Shown here in pieces: positions 16,201 to 29,341 of a DNA stretch of 64,000 bases. Source of the DNA: Apostichopus japonicus (Eukaryota; Echinodermata; Holothuroidea; Aspidochirotida; Stichopodidae); contig NC_092563.1 in assembly GCF_037975245.1 (NCBI RefSeq), positions 8,713,001 through 8,777,000 on the forward strand. The letters run 5' to 3'. Position 1 is the stretch's first letter. Each line of letters opens with the position of its first letter. The position numbers were made by a program, and so were the translations under genes. The notes beneath the pieces were generated by a model. The model was given only the letters and a program-made list of their open reading frames with translations. It was not told the DNA's origin and ran no database searches.

Positions 16201-18552
16201 GTAGATTGTAGCTGGTACCATCCTCAGATACGTTCATGAGAGTCACATCCCATAATCAGGTGTTACATTGACTTTACCACAGACTTTGGTATTCTTGAAC
16301 CTTGACAGATGAAATGCCTTTAAAGGCATTGAAGACTCGCCCCAAACTGCGTGCCGCCCTCTAAAAAGTTAAATTTCCGTTGCTTGCAAATGACGTTTTC
16401 TTCTTGACGTCGCTACAAAATGCAGACAGTAATGAAAGGTGATACTTTGTTATCTTTTATCTAGACCTGAGATGTCCACGCTGCTATGTACACTGTGTTG
16501 TGGGTATTGACTGTAGCTGCATGTATTGACTGTACACTAGTGTCTAATTACCGACAGTAGCAAGCTGTGTGTGTATTTTCTGGGATCGATGGTGGAGTCT
16601 AACACTTCTGTTACACCTCATTCGAAACTAGGTCCGATTACCGGCATGAGACGTTTCTTTGTGCGCGAGTCTTCACACCCTTTAAAGTACGAGACAAAGG
16701 ACAGAGAACAATACTACATATTCTGACTTGTGTAAAATAAAGCTACTGTACATGTTAAAGTTGTCAGTGTAGTTATATGAATAAGGGGTTAATCAACGGT
16801 CTAGCGTGCGTTACTCACAGGATTAATGCACGATTGGGGGATAATGCAAGCGATGCACGAGGGCGGAGCCGAGTGCATCCAGCGATAGCATTAATACCCG
16901 GAGTGCATTAATCATGTGAGTAACGCACGCTAGACCATTGATTAACCCCGTTCATTCATACACTACCATTTGTGTGGGGGGAAAATCATAAAACAAAACA
17001 TTTTTGGTTACATATAACCAAAGATTTATTAAAGTGATGCCCCGTAATTTTACCGTGCGTTACTCACAGGATTAACCACGGTCAGCTGACCTGAATGGAC
17101 CAATAGGATTTAGGAATCTTTACTAAGTATGAATGAATAACATTTCATAACTTGCCGAAGCATGCAAACTTTATGCACATGACAAAAGTGTGCAAGGTCG
17201 TTTTGTATTCATGTTTAAAATGAATAAAATAGCAGCTCTTGAAACATCCACAGATTTTGGAGTCTGGAGCAGTTATTGTCTTGTCCTATGAACATTTTGG
17301 GTTTCTTCAAGCCTTTGATAACTTCTGTTCAGTATAGGATATTAGGAATGTTAACACATCTGAGCTTGAACAGAGCTTAAGATGTATTGACTTTCACCAG
17401 GCTTTGAAAACATGGAAGTGTGACTAAATGCATAATTGATGATACCAGTGTCACCAAATAGGTGATTGATGATGTAGCAACAATATTGACAGGCATCATG
17501 AGTAATGGGTTATCACACACTCATACTCCAGTGGTAAAATGTCAGATATTTCAAGAAGTCTGGTTGAATGAATTTCAAGGAATAGAAAATGGAAGTGACC
17601 TTTGGCTATAAAAGTCATTAAGATGAAATCAGCATTCTACTCACCCAGCCAAGGTGTGATTTGGCAGGTTTATAAATTAATGTTAGTGTTAATTTAGTTC
17701 TTTTCTTGTCCAATTGCAACTAAGTCAACTAAAGGTTTCAGTTGTTTCAGATTTTTGTTTCATTTTGACCTGTTAGGTAAAAATAGATGTAAGTCATTAA
17801 GTGTTGCCCAACACTGTGAGGCTTTGCATTATCCATATATTCTTTAACTTAACTGATTAAAATTGTATCATGTGCATTAGGCAGATTAAGTGCAATAACT
17901 GAACGGACACTTCAAGTGCACCCAGCTAATAGCTAAAGGAACATGTAACAGATGAAAGGGTACATACCCCACCCTGCTAATAGCTGAAGGAACATGTAAC
18001 AGATGAAAGGGTACATATGGCAGTAACGGCACCCTGTTAATAGCTAAAGGAACATATAACATATGAAAGGGTACATCAACGCACCAAGCTAATAGCTGAA
18101 GGAACATGTAACTGATAAAAGGGTACATCAACTGCACCCAGCTAATAGCTAAATGAACATGTAACAGATGAAAGGGTACATCAACTGCACCCAGCAAATA
18201 GCTAAAGGAACATGTACCAGATAAAAGGGTTCATAAACTGCACCCAGCTAATAGCTGAAGGATCATGTAACAGATAAAAGGGTACATCAACTGCACCCAA
18301 CTAATTTTTCTGAAGGAACATGTAACAGAAAAAAGGGTACATCAACTGCACCCAACTAATTTTTTCTGAAGGAACATGTAACAGAAGAAAGGGTACATCA
18401 AGTGTGGTATATAATAACTAGTGATTTATCTAATATCTAAATTCATGTGCATGAATCTCTCTGTGATCATTCTTTTACCAGGTTTACCCGAAGCGAAAGG
18501 ATTTGATCTGAAAAGTTTAACCAAAGAAGAAGCCATGGCCATTCACAGATGA
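13232..18552 (+). CDS. PDRG1: p53 and DNA damage-regulated protein 1, prefoldin-like, complete
   Basis: PDRG1 is a small beta-type prefoldin-like protein found with the R2TP/prefoldin-like co-chaperone (PAQosome), which helps assemble large complexes such as RNA polymerases and PIKK kinases. Five exons join in frame: 13232-13315, 14555-14654, 15852-15929, 16064-16144 and 18482-18552, all with GT..AG borders, giving 137 residues plus TGA (human about 133). Exon 1 encodes MSRDTQFVLNHLTELEELAE. Exon 2 encodes the coiled-coil part IVDLDKKRNQNREAIRAL followed by a Lys-rich stretch. Exon 3 encodes EWVCFGNTFMKLP, the best conserved block. Exon 4 encodes a second helix (IDKLHNELRPKVSRLREL) and exon 5 encodes GLPEAKGFDLKSLTKEEA. 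The helix-strand-helix order fits a prefoldin beta fold. Introns hold several repeats listed separately; coding parts are clean. Confidence 0.93.
13717..14163. mobile_element. Foldback element with repeated GTCAAAACGTCCCC arms (PDRG1 intron 1)
   Basis: The left arm (13717-13812) is a short tandem array of AAAACGTCCCC-type units joined by GTC or ACC. The right arm (about 14068-14163) is the same array inverted (GGGGACATTTTGAC, GGGACGTTTTGG). They enclose about 250 bp of AT-rich sequence. The ends CAGTCAAAACATCCC and GGGACATTTTGACTG mirror each other. Flanking sequence GTTCTAAG followed by TATC occurs on both sides (from 13703 and from 14170), which looks like a slightly altered target duplication. 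The class is unknown. Confidence 0.7.
14655..15371. other. PDRG1 intron 2, left part
   Basis: Intron sequence without recognised repeats. Short open frames at 14717-14986 and 14962-15220 are not supported as exons: the flanking PDRG1 exons already join in frame without them. Confidence 0.6.
15372..15636. mobile_element. Miniature inverted-repeat element with about 41-bp arms (PDRG1 intron 2)
   Basis: The left arm starts TATGGAACGCGGAAAGGG. The right arm ends with its inverse CCCTTTCCGCGTTCCAT, and the match continues inward through GGCGCCGTCCACTCA with one mismatch, about 41 bp in all. AAATCAC flanks both sides exactly (15365-15371 and 15637-15643); depending on whether the outer T/A is assigned to the element, the duplication is 6 or 7 bp. 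Additional AAGTGGACGG motifs occur inside (15504 and 15563). No coding capacity. Confidence 0.8.
16320..16685 (-). mobile_element. TTAA-flanked miniature element, copy 2 (PDRG1 intron 4)
   Basis: Inverted full-length copy of the element at 3719-4084, with TTAA at 16320-16323 and 16682-16685. Terminal repeats, the ACTGTACACTAGTGTCTAATTACC segment region and the TGTCTGCATTTTGTAG interior match the other copies with scattered substitutions. Confidence 0.8.
16774..16960. repeat. Large palindrome with about 58-bp arms (PDRG1 intron 4)
   Basis: The left arm (16774-16831) and right arm (16903-16960) are inverted copies with few mismatches and include GGTCTAGCGTGCGTTACTCA and TGAGTAACGCACGCTAGACC. 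The 71-bp centre contains GATGCACGAGGGCGGAGCC. A further copy of the GTGCGTTACTCACAGGATTAA motif occurs alone near 17055-17076. This could be a foldback element; no clear target duplication was found because the symmetry runs into the flanks. Confidence 0.75.
17913..18403 (+). repeat. 53-bp minisatellite in PDRG1 intron 4
   Basis: About nine tandem units of 51-59 bp, mostly 53. Each contains CAGCTAATAGCTGAAGGAAC followed by ATGTAACAGATGAAAGGGTAC. Units near the 3' end replace AATAGCT with AATTTTTCT. The array ends about 80 bp before the PDRG1 last-exon acceptor. A minus-strand open frame through it is a by-product. Confidence 0.9.
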
Positions 18553-21500
18553 CGAACATGCTTACTGTAATCATGGCAACAGAAGTTAACAATGCTGTCC
18601 AGGAGGATCTAGATTCTTGATGGTTAGCAAATGCTTAATGTCTGTGTGAAACCTTTGATGATAAATCCAACATTCCCATGATACAATGGTTGGTTCCTTT
18701 TGATCATGGATGAAAATAGAAGAACTGCTGACATTAGAGAAAGTATCAGTTTGAACTTGTCAGGACAGATGCATGCTCCTTGCAAATAAGATTACAAAAA
18801 CTACATCATAGGAAGAAGAGCTTTTTCATCTAAAGTATTTGGTTGTGGTCTAAATAAGATGATCCTAGAACAGGTCGGCCAACCCGTGACTGGCAATGTA
18901 TTCCTCCGCACCTAAAGAAAGGAAGGACATAAGTATGGTAACTTCTTTGTTTGTAGAGTATAAAGAAGATTATGCTGCTATCAAAACAATGTCAATTGAA
19001 GAGCACAGTTTTAATTGGTGTAATCCTTCCAACACTTTGGCATCGAAACCATGTGAATACATTTTGAAATAGCATTGTGCACTCACCTCTGTACACTGAA
19101 ATTCGATTCTCTTGAAATACTGTTTTTCGTAATACTGCCCCCATTTAGGTTACGGCCTGAACCAGCTGACAGTATAACGTGCTCTACACTGTAACAAAAG
19201 TCATATTTATTTTTAATCTACTTGCCTCGGAACCAAAAGAGTTCAGAGAAAACTGGGAATCATGGAGTCAGTCTTGTTGGGAAAAATATGTGGAAATTAA
19301 ATTAGACAAGATCATATTGTGTATGGCACCATTAGATTACCCCATTCAGATCTAAACCAGCAAACTACATCGAACAACAATGCTTGTAAATGTATGCATT
19401 ATGGATGTAAACTGGTATGTTAATGATTTAAGGAGCACCGCTACATTCACAGACCAACGTTGATATGATGGGATGGTTTTCAAGCCATGCATCTTCTCAT
19501 ATCCTGGTATTTGTCATTTTGACTCATACCGTTAGCTGCTACCATCATCATATAATTTTATCCTGATTGCATGATTCTTTCTTTACCAAAATTGTAACCT
19601 GTCATCATCTAAATATGTGAAACAAAATTAGCACGCCAGAAGGCTGGTTGCTTTTACTGACTTTAGAGGGGAAACCACAAGTCAAGAATCTTTGATCATT
19701 ACAAATTCGCAAAATCATTAAGATGAAAAACACATACAGTATGGATGACCAAGTGATCATGAATCCCAAATCCCCCCTCTCCGCCCCCCCCCCCTCTTCT
19801 GCACTCTCTCCATGGAGTTAATCATCACTTTGTTCCAATTCTACTTTCAATATTTTAATAACTTGAATCACCTCATCTGGCAATGGATGCAAGAAAATTA
19901 ACCCCTTACCCAGACAACTGCAAAAATTTGTAATCAAGGAGCATATTAGCCCTTTTTCAGTTTCCTGTTAATAGCTTTTAAAAGTGTCATTCATTATTAT
20001 CGAGGTCTATGCCAGATGTGACACTGAGCTTTGCAATTGTTCAACGCGTATGAACTCGCGATTTTTCTTTTTGGGCGAGATGTTAACGCGGAGATGTCTT
20101 GTCACGTGATTTTGCAAGTGTTAAATGCTGTCACCAAAACTCTCGACAGCTTAGCGTGAGGCAGGTGGAAGCCTTCGTGGTCTAAATTTTGCATGTCTGT
20201 CGCCTTGAGTAGAAGAGGGACAACCTTCTAGTTTTTACGGAAGCCTTTATTTTTCCCTTTTTGCACCTCATAGCTACTTTAACTCCCTGAAATCGCGACA
20301 AGTTTCACAGCGTGCTGTCTACGGGATTTCAACTGATAAATGTCAAACTAATTATGAAGATGGAAGGAAGGTACAAGTCAAAGAATCCAAAAGTTAAGAT
20401 GACAGTCCTTGCTGGTATTTTTTTTTAAGTTTTGCTATAAATTCTATTCCTTTAAAACTATCTGCATATTTGGCTGGGAATACAGTAAGTCATTTTAAAT
20501 CATGATCTAAAGTCATTAAGCATATCCAGGGTATGATGTCGTCGAAAACTGCTACCTCCTTGAATTATGGAATATTTTGTTCCCTCCACTGGGCCTCATT
20601 AGTATGCATATCAGATAATTACCTTCACATGCCAATCAGTGGAAACCTGTAACTATTAGTTTGTTATCTATGTATATTCTTTGCAAGCCGCGTAGGGACA
20701 GTATAATATGTCATTGAGAAACTGCATGTTTCCTAACAGACATTCGGGAAATATATACCAAAGGATTCACAGAGAAGCAGAAGGTTTCATTAGATCAGAA
20801 TAAATTCCATATGAGCACATTGGGAAATGAGAGGCAGATACATTACGATAGAGGACGCGATGAAATATGTTTAAAAACATGATTCGATCTAAACACTTGC
20901 CGATGAGTGGGTATCTTTCGGGTTTATGTCCCTCAATGACATCAAACTTTTGACAACTCATGAAATAGGCCTCGATGACTCCAGGTGATGATGATGCATG
21001 CAAATGAATTTTAAATATGAATGTTGATATATTATTCACACCGTGGGTGTAAGATTCGGATTGAGAGGTCTTAAAAAACAGCCTTTTAAACATGAAGATT
21101 AATTCACCAGCCTCTACGGGTATACTCTAGTCACAGTATATATTTTTATAATGATGGAGTGAGGAAGGGGGGGGGGTTGGTATTGAGAAGTGCATAGGCT
21201 ACTATCAGAGACTCAGAGGAAATTTATTGTGATATAGAAAAACGTTCAGTTTAATGATGCCTACCACACTGGATGTTAATACCAATATGTTAGTTTCCTT
21301 TGTAATGCTGAAAATAGTTCCTATATATGGGCATATCATACGTACACAGCATGTGCACATTATCCCTCTTCCAGTTTCTGTATATAAGAACGCGCTATCA
21401 ATTGTAGATTCTAACTAGCTCATTGTCAACTAATTACGAACAGAATTTGTTTCTTCCGAACCAAACCATTAGACAGGTTAGTGTGAACGAGGGAATTTGT

Positions 21501-21825
21501 CGAGATGTGGACAAGGCCGGTGATTTCAGTAGTGCAACGGTAATATTGTTCAGGAAAAATATCTTCATTTGGCACACACAGTGATTATGCGTCGGTGAGC
21601 CGCCTGGAATATTAGGTTATGCAACACTTTTGTGTAATTCAAAGATTGTGTTAGTGGTCCCCACTATCTCTTTAACAGCAATTTACCGATGAAGATGAGG
21701 GAGGTGGAGAGTAGGAGGAATATAGATAGAAATAAGATATGACTCATCATTGACAAATTAGGAGTACTGCTTTAGAAAATTGGTACTGGAATTTTCGGTC
21801 CCCCTGCGATTTTCATCAGCAATTC
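18553..21825. other. PDRG1 3' UTR, then gene-free DNA
   Basis: The first part must contain the PDRG1 3' UTR. I found no canonical AATAAA in the first kilobase; ATTAAA occurs near 19295. Further right I see no exon. Notable points are pyrimidine- and C-rich sequence near 19770-19810 and a G run near 21168. The minus-strand frame at 20767-21093 (108 codons) has no recognisable similarity. Confidence 0.4.
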
Positions 21826-21836
21826 AATATATATTG

Positions 21837-21913
<77 letters not shown>

Positions 21914-21918
21914 GATAT

Positions 21919-21955
<37 letters not shown>

Positions 21956-22068
21956 TAGATATATATATATATTTATATATATCCATATATCCACATATAT
22001 ACATATATCCACATATATCCATATATATATATATATATACACACACATATATATACATATATGTGTGA
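21826..22068. repeat. TA microsatellite
   Basis: About 240 bp of mostly (TA)n with interspersed GATA, TTTATA and TATCCACATA variants. Overlapping Tyr/Ile open frames here are artefacts. Confidence 0.95.
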
Positions 22069-22814
22069 TACAAGTAGTTGAAATCGCAGGCCTACGCTGC
22101 TACGGATAGTTGTGACTGTTCAAACTCCCAGGCAGTAGACACCGCCTCATCTTTAAGATTGTTCAGTTCATATAACATTTATGAACCTATTGCTACCTGT
22201 TGAGATCAATTGCGTCTCACGTGATTTTGCACAAAGTTCATATCTAGTCACAATATACCTGTACCCTGTGGTGTGCTGTTAACAATGTCATATTTTAGCC
22301 TTTATCGTATTAATTATGCAGAAATGTTATACATGATTATGTATCGAGAATCTGTTCTCATGTAGATAATTAATGTAGCAACCATGCCAACACACTGAAG
22401 AGAGTGTAGTCGCTCGCGTCATTAACGTTTGGTGTGCATTATTTGGAATATTATTAAGGAATATTACTATATTTAAAATATTGTGTAAAGATAGCCCACT
22501 CTTTTTATGCGTGTATACTATATATACAGCGCTGCTCAGTGTACAGTTTGCTGTTGCGTGTCTATAGCGATGTCATTTGTGCAATATTTAATGTGATGAT
22601 GCCAAATGGCGGCATCGGTCAGGTAGTGTCTAAGAACCCACAATATCGTTAAGAAGTCATTAGTGACGGTGTATGCAATCACACGTTGCTTTCTGACGTA
22701 AAAAAAACTCTCGTCCCGGGAACCCATGTTTCTCTATAAAGCAATGAGCTCGTATCACCAGGCGGTGACCTCCCACACTTTGGTATCACAGAGCATCTTA
22801 GGTATGTCCCATAT
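22069..22814. other. Gene-free sequence
   Basis: No exon or named repeat found. The 14-mer CACGTGATTTTGCA occurs near 22219 and also near 20104, the only short repeat noticed. Confidence 0.35.
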
Positions 22815-23108
22815 GATATAGTTGGACAAGTGTCCTTGGACATAGTTGGACGTGTATTCTTCTTGACATAGTTGGGCATATGACCTACTTGGGCATAGTT
22901 TAACACGTACTTATACATAGTTGGACATGTGTCCTGCTTAGCATAGTTGGACATAGGTCCTACTTGGCACAGTTGGGCATATGTCCTACTTGGACATAAT
23001 TGGACATGTGTCCTACATGACAAGGATGGACATGTTTCCTACTTAGCATAGTTGGACTATGTCCTCTTTGGCATAGTTGGACATAATGTCCTACTTAGCA
23101 TTGTTGAC
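22815..23108. repeat. 30-bp minisatellite (CATAGTTGGACATGTGTCCT)
   Basis: About nine irregular units of roughly 30 bp, each with a TAGTTGGACAT core and a GTCCTACTTGG spacer. GGACATGTGTCC within the unit is nearly palindromic. The 114-codon minus-strand frame across it exists because the unit length is near a multiple of three. Confidence 0.85.
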
Positions 23109-26077
23109 TTTGATATTAGTAAGACGTTTGTCCTCTGTCTTGTCAAGCAGAGAGTGCTCAACAGATTCCGTAAAAGGACTTATTACACAGCAAATACGTA
23201 ACCAAGAGTCTAACTTTATCGCTCGAATATTGCTGTATAAATAACAGTATACATACCTTTAAAAGGCCACACATACCACGGTATTTACTAATATATCATT
23301 TTACATGAATTTATTAAGTATCGGCTTTACCAAATTTAAGTTTGATGCTTCAAGGTTTTTCTTTTTCATAGACCGCGACAACGCGTGCAATGTTTCTAAC
23401 GCAAATGATTACCTAGCGGAACTGATACGTTCTCTCTGGTAATTGTAAAGAAAGTAAGAAGTTCATAGCTTCGAAATTCCGTTAACTGTGTCTAATATTT
23501 GCGCGCTCTCTCTCTCTCTCTCTTACAAGAGACGGCCAAGGTTATAACTTTCACGATCTGTAGCTGAAGTGATAACATGGAACACGTACACTGTGGTTCA
23601 CATTATCCCCAGAAACATTAGTGATACACCCTTCGCATCATGTTATATCGGACCGTTGCTATGACGTCATTAGATTCAATAAAATAGTGATGCGTAAATT
23701 AATCACACGAAAGTTCTTCAAAATTGGTAAATATTACCGTACAATATGAGTGTCAAATTGATAATTGCCTCATTAATCAATCAACTGGTGACATTCCCCC
23801 CGTTCGAAGGGGAAGATTGTGGTATATAACACATCTGATTCACCGGTATTTACAGTTAACAGTATAGTAAACTGACATTTACTCTCACGATATGGGCTTG
23901 GTTTAATCTGGCAATGCCATGCGTCGTTAGATCTCCGGGTCGTTTCGGATATGAGCATTAATTTTCAGTAAAGATACAGTAGGTCATGGAGTAGAACCCC
24001 CCCCCCCCCCCGCAACTACAGCCCCTGTTCATATATAATGTACAATCACCCTCTTATTATCGCAAAGATATGTCGCTTTGATCATAATTATTTAATGAAT
24101 GCATCTGGCCAGGCCTCAAAATTCAGCCTATTTACTTACTTTTCAAATGTCAGTGGATTTTAGTCAGTAGATAGAAAGAGGCACTGGCGATTTTTCTGTC
24201 AGTCGAGATTCAGAACACAAATACATGATTGGTCGGTTAACAATCGTCATCAGTTGAAGAATCAGTATGGTTTCCGTACCAAACATAAGGTCTGTATAAC
24301 TGCTTATCATCAGCAAGTATCAATGGCTGCTCTCCAAAGCCATGTAAAGTAACTGATGAGTATTGTTATAATTACAATCAATGCCATTGAGAACTAAAGA
24401 TTTTAGCCATGCAATAGATTTGTTAGCACTGGCATTTCTTAGCAAGTCGCTAAAAATTGTGAAATTGTAGGCCAGCTGGCAACAAAATAGTGAGTGACAC
24501 CATCACAACATGTGATCAAAATGTCTTAGTATATGTTTATCTTCGTGATGACAACATTATTTTTTTTTCAAATGCAGTGAAGATAAATTAATATTCTCTA
24601 ACTGCATTTAAACTCTTGATTTTCAGAATATAGCCGTTGTCTTTTACACAGCGTTGCTTAGTATTTAGCAGGCCTTCAAACATTTTAAGTTTCGCCTTCG
24701 ACTAAAAATCTTAGATATACTTTTCCTTCGTCAGGGCATTGACTGCAGTATATGATATTTATATATACAACGCAAAGAACAACAACTGTTAAGTATTTCT
24801 TAATATAGTCTCCATCGATAAAGAGGTAGAGAAAGGTGGAGGCAGAAGACCAACGTGTAACAAAGTGGTAATTGACATTTCAAGAAATGACCTACAAATG
24901 TGATGGCTATCTCGTTTATGTCGGTAATCCTAAGTGCATGAATTATCCGTTACTGCCATATTTGAATGGAATAGAGAACAAGTTTCTCCATGACCTAAAA
25001 TTATCCACTTTTATCAAGAACGCCAGTTGTTGACAATTTGCCAAGGACGTAGGGCCTACAACCAATTTCTCCATGTGGATTGCATTATCTATAGAGAGAT
25101 AAAAGCAAACTGTGGCGCCGTGTCTATAGAATAATTTCCATGATGACGTCACTACAGCGCAACGCGTTCGATTGGTGTAAATGAAAGTAGCCGCAGATAA
25201 TGCTATAAATTTGTGCTTAATATAGATGTCCAATCTGACCGTATAGAGTCTTTTATTATTCATATTTGTGTCCGGAGAACTCTTCCTTAAGAGCCAAGTG
25301 ATACGTGAATTTTCTAACACATTTCTGATCTAAATATTTTTTTTTAAATATAGGACATCAAGGAATCATGTCAATAGCCTCCGGTCTAATTTGGTCTGAA
25401 GTGTAAAGTAATTATAATATTAATTCCTGAATGCAGCTGCACGCTTTTCGCATTTTGGGAATTTTGCAATACTGTTTCTTGCTGGACTTTCAACTGTTGA
25501 CTTGTTCGTGCTACGCAAATATATTTTGTCCTGGAAATCTTAAAATGCAGGTGTGAGTGGGTGGCTGAGTCGGGGAGGGGGGAGGGGGATAGGGATGTTG
25601 CTTGTGTGTTACTAGTGGGTTGCCTTTTGTTTTCTTAAGTCCCATTATGTTCAAAGCATGGATTAACTGTAGAAGGAATTACTCTTAAATTCATTTATTT
25701 ACAGCACGTATAATGGTGGCCATATACAGTAAGAAAAAGTTGTGTGTACTCCCATGGATGTGTAAAAAAGAACTGCATCAACCTCTACCCCACCCCCCCC
25801 CCCCCCCTTCGAACTCTTTAATCCAGTTAATAACTTAACAACCAACTTTCATAGTCCATAAGTTTTCATTTCCAGACTTCAACCTGTTACATTCTTAATT
25901 ATGCCAGTCAGCGGAATGTAACCAGGTTTTATGGGAATGTTGATCACTGGTAGAGTTTGGAAGAAGTTGTATAATAGAACGGAATCTTCGGGGGGTTTTT
26001 TTATGACGTTACACTTGCAACATCGATTGATCCAGCTCGTGTACGGCCATGACTTGAAACTATTTTAAGATTTTTTT

Positions 26078-26108
<31 letters not shown>

Positions 26109-27454
26109 GTCATACGGAAGAACATATCAATATGTGCTCCATATAATGATAGTAACAGTAAACACTCAGGTAAAGGCTGGGCTTTATTTACGAAAGAGAT
26201 ATTTCTCGAGTTTTTAATTTCAAGCTTCGAAACATAGTCAGCTCGACGTAAGCGTTAATGATGTTGACTGTTGATAGTATACTTGGCAAATGGAAGAAAC
26301 ATAGCAGGCTAAACTACTAATGATCATCTTGAATGTTGGCAATACTACCTGAAAATGATAACTATGTGACATTTAGACTGCGTTCCATTTTCACATCCAT
26401 CAATTCCCTCCACTACTACATAACTATTCAATGTCTCTGTATGTCAGTCGGTCCGTGATGAAAATTGGACGGAAAAAAATTAACGGGAACATTTTTCAGG
26501 CCATAATCATCTTGCCCTCCCCCTCCCCCGCTTCTCACTTGCCCGGCCATAGATGGTCACGTTGGTCTACATCTACTGCCACAAGACTAGCTTTAGTATA
26601 GATCTAGTACTCAACGTTGCTCAGTTTCTGATGTATACAGGCAACGGTGATGTAGTGGTTAAGTCCTCTGTATCTTCCATATTTCGTTTTACCTCGACAG
26701 AGCCGTTTAAATGCTTAAACTGGCGACGTAGAACAGATCTCTATATAAACCTATACGGACTATGATCATAAAAGACAAACAACAATATGGTACAAAGATA
26801 AAATCGAAAATGCACGACCACTTATCGGCGAACAGTATACTAATTAGGTCGTATCCCAATGCTGATTTCTCATAAACCAATCGTAAAAAATGGCGTCAGT
26901 AAATGATGACAAATTTGCAGTTAGAGAAAGTGTTATGCTTATACGTTTGTCTATTTATCATGTGTGTAATATTATGTGGTGACAAGCGGTAACAGATGTA
27001 GCGTGGCGTTAAATCAATGACTATTCGACGACGTATATAGCATAATTGTACATACTTTACTTGTTACTGTTCATTGACACTGACGGAGGACGCACGACGG
27101 TGATACATTATACGAGGTTTTGTTCATAGTCAAATGTCGCTCTAGATCTGGAAATCAAGTTCGATACGATCTGAGTCTATTATCCACTTATTCCCAAAGA
27201 TGCCATATTAGTCTTGAGGGGAATAAACAGGGAAACTCAATTTGGAGGCATATACAGAAAATGAAATAGAAGAAGGGGAAAACTTGAACTGGTTGGTTGG
27301 GATAAACGAATTATAGTATTTTCCAAAATGCGTTGATTCTTGTTTCTTTCCGGAATGAACATTGTAGTTATGTTTTCTTCCCACACAATGACCATTATAC
27401 GCATAGCTACTGGATTTCAAAGTAAACACGTACTGATGACCAGTTATGATAATA
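23109..27454. other. Gene-free sequence
   Basis: No exon recognised in about 4.3 kb. Simple features are (CT)n at about 23507-23523, C runs at about 23998-24011 and 25792-25807, and a T run of about 25 followed by about 10 G at 26071-26105. Perfect TGACGTCA palindromes occur at 23662-23669 and 25144-25151. The 125-codon minus-strand frame at 24943-25320 is not recognisable and has no supporting context. Confidence 0.4.
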
Positions 27455-27496
27455 TCATATATATATCATATATATATATATATATATATATTATAC

Positions 27497-27577
<81 letters not shown>
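27455..27577. repeat. TA microsatellite
   Basis: About 120 bp of (TA)n with CATA and TTATA interruptions. The 136-codon frame spanning it is a repeat artefact. Confidence 0.95.
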
Positions 27578-27578
<1 letters not shown>

Positions 27579-28976
27579 GAACAGCATGAATTACATTATT
27601 ATACCCGGGAATTTCATATCAGACATGCCTGTATCGCAAAAATTCATTTTTTTTCACCAAAATTTACTACAAAATGACAGTAAAGTTTTAATATCTTGGA
27701 TTGTAAATTTTCTGAGTATTCAGAATTCAATGTTGGATGTAGGCCTATAAGTGAAACTGGTCACGATTGGTTACGATAAATGTAGATTTATATAGAGTCG
27801 CATACTGTGCCAATATTGAATTGATATTCTAAATTATGTGACCTATTCATGACTTTTACCTTCTTGACTGCGTGCGTTTGCGTTGTACTGTGGGGCTCTT
27901 ATAATAGAGAATAGACGTTTATCAATTCAGTGTGCAGGTATGTATGACTGAAATTCAATCTCATGTAATATTACCAGCCATTTGGCAATATGTTGTGAAA
28001 GAAAATAAAAGCCGGCGAAGACTCTGTAATACGGCCTCAGACTACATTTAGCGGCCTGTGTTCATGTACTAGTTTATACATCCTATGACGTCATGACGAT
28101 AAATCTATCCATAGGCGGCGATACGTCCGACCTACCGTAGAGATTTTCAATTGGTGTGTATTGATTTCATTCCTTGCTATACCTTAGAGACTTTTTTTTA
28201 CCGTTTCAGACTCTTATAATGTCAACAAGTTGTCCTCTTCTGATCATTTGGCGGAGGCGAAAGAGCAAACTTAACCACTCCGAATCTTATATATACTGAT
28301 ATAGACACGATCATGTAAGATTGAACAAACGTTTGTCTCTATACAGAGGACAAGACAACGCCGTAGACGGAAGAAGGAAGGGAGGATGAAATTGCACGAT
28401 GATGCATGGAATAACTGATTAAAACATGACATTCTCTGAGACAAGATTTCAAGTAAGAGGCATACATGTGTTTGATACACGTGTTTGTGATGAGGCAATC
28501 GGCATGATGGTGCGTATACCAGCTGTTTTAAAGTGGATTGTGAATAAGTTTTTTTTGTGAGCGAATGATTGTCGAAGAATAATTGGGGTATATAGTGCGA
28601 CGGGGGAGCACATTATATAACTTAAATACTCTAAACTAATAAGTAGACGTAACTATTGCTCGACAAATTAAGGAGATTTAGAAACTTCCGAAGATTCGAG
28701 CACTGGCATAAATTAATTCACCTAACAACACTGACTACGAAGAATTGATACCGGGAGCGGAGGTGGGGTGATGGGTGGGGGAGCTACCAGAAAATGCCAA
28801 ACGTTGATAGACTTGTGGTTTTAAATTTATAAGCAAGTATTATACATTATCGCTCAGTATTAACTCATATTAGAAAAAATCCAAACAATATGTGAGGGTT
28901 ACATTATGGTGTTGCCGATGTGTTATCTGAGAACATTTTCTATTTTACGGTATGCTACAACGACAATGTATCATCG
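27578..28976. other. Gene-free sequence
   Basis: No exon or named repeat seen. A perfect TGACGTCA lies at 28086-28093. Confidence 0.35.
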
Positions 28977-29327
28977 TTAAAGGGTGTGAAGACTCGCGCA
29001 CAGAGGAACGTCCCATGCCGGTAATCTGACCTAGTTTCAAATGAGGTGTAGCAAAAATGTTAGACACCACCATCGATCCCAGAAAATACACACACAGCTT
29101 GCTACCGTCGGTGCACGATCAGTACATACAGCTGTGGTCAATACCCACAGCACAGTGTACATACGATACAGCGATGGACATCTCAGGTCCAGCTAAAGAT
29201 AACAAGGTATCACGTTTCATTACTGTCTGCATTTTGTAGACAAGCAGAAACTTCACTTACAAGCAACAGAAAGTTAACTTTTTCAGAGCGCGGCACGCGG
29301 TTTGGGGCGAGTCTTCAATGCCTTTAA
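28977..29327 (+). mobile_element. TTAA-flanked miniature element, copy 3
   Basis: Full-length copy of the element at 3719-4084 in the same orientation, with TTAA at 28977-28980 and 29324-29327. It is about 15 bp shorter than the others, lacking part of the GGTAATCAGACACTAGTGTA region. It abuts the 35-bp minisatellite that begins about 15 bp downstream. Confidence 0.85.
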
Positions 29328-29341
29328 GTGTCAGTTCCGTG

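Noticed and set aside
21816-22073. Tyr/Ile-rich frames
   Set aside because: Translations of the TA microsatellite.
24943-25320. 125-codon open frame on the minus strand
   Set aside because: No recognisable motif, no splice or promoter context; probably chance.
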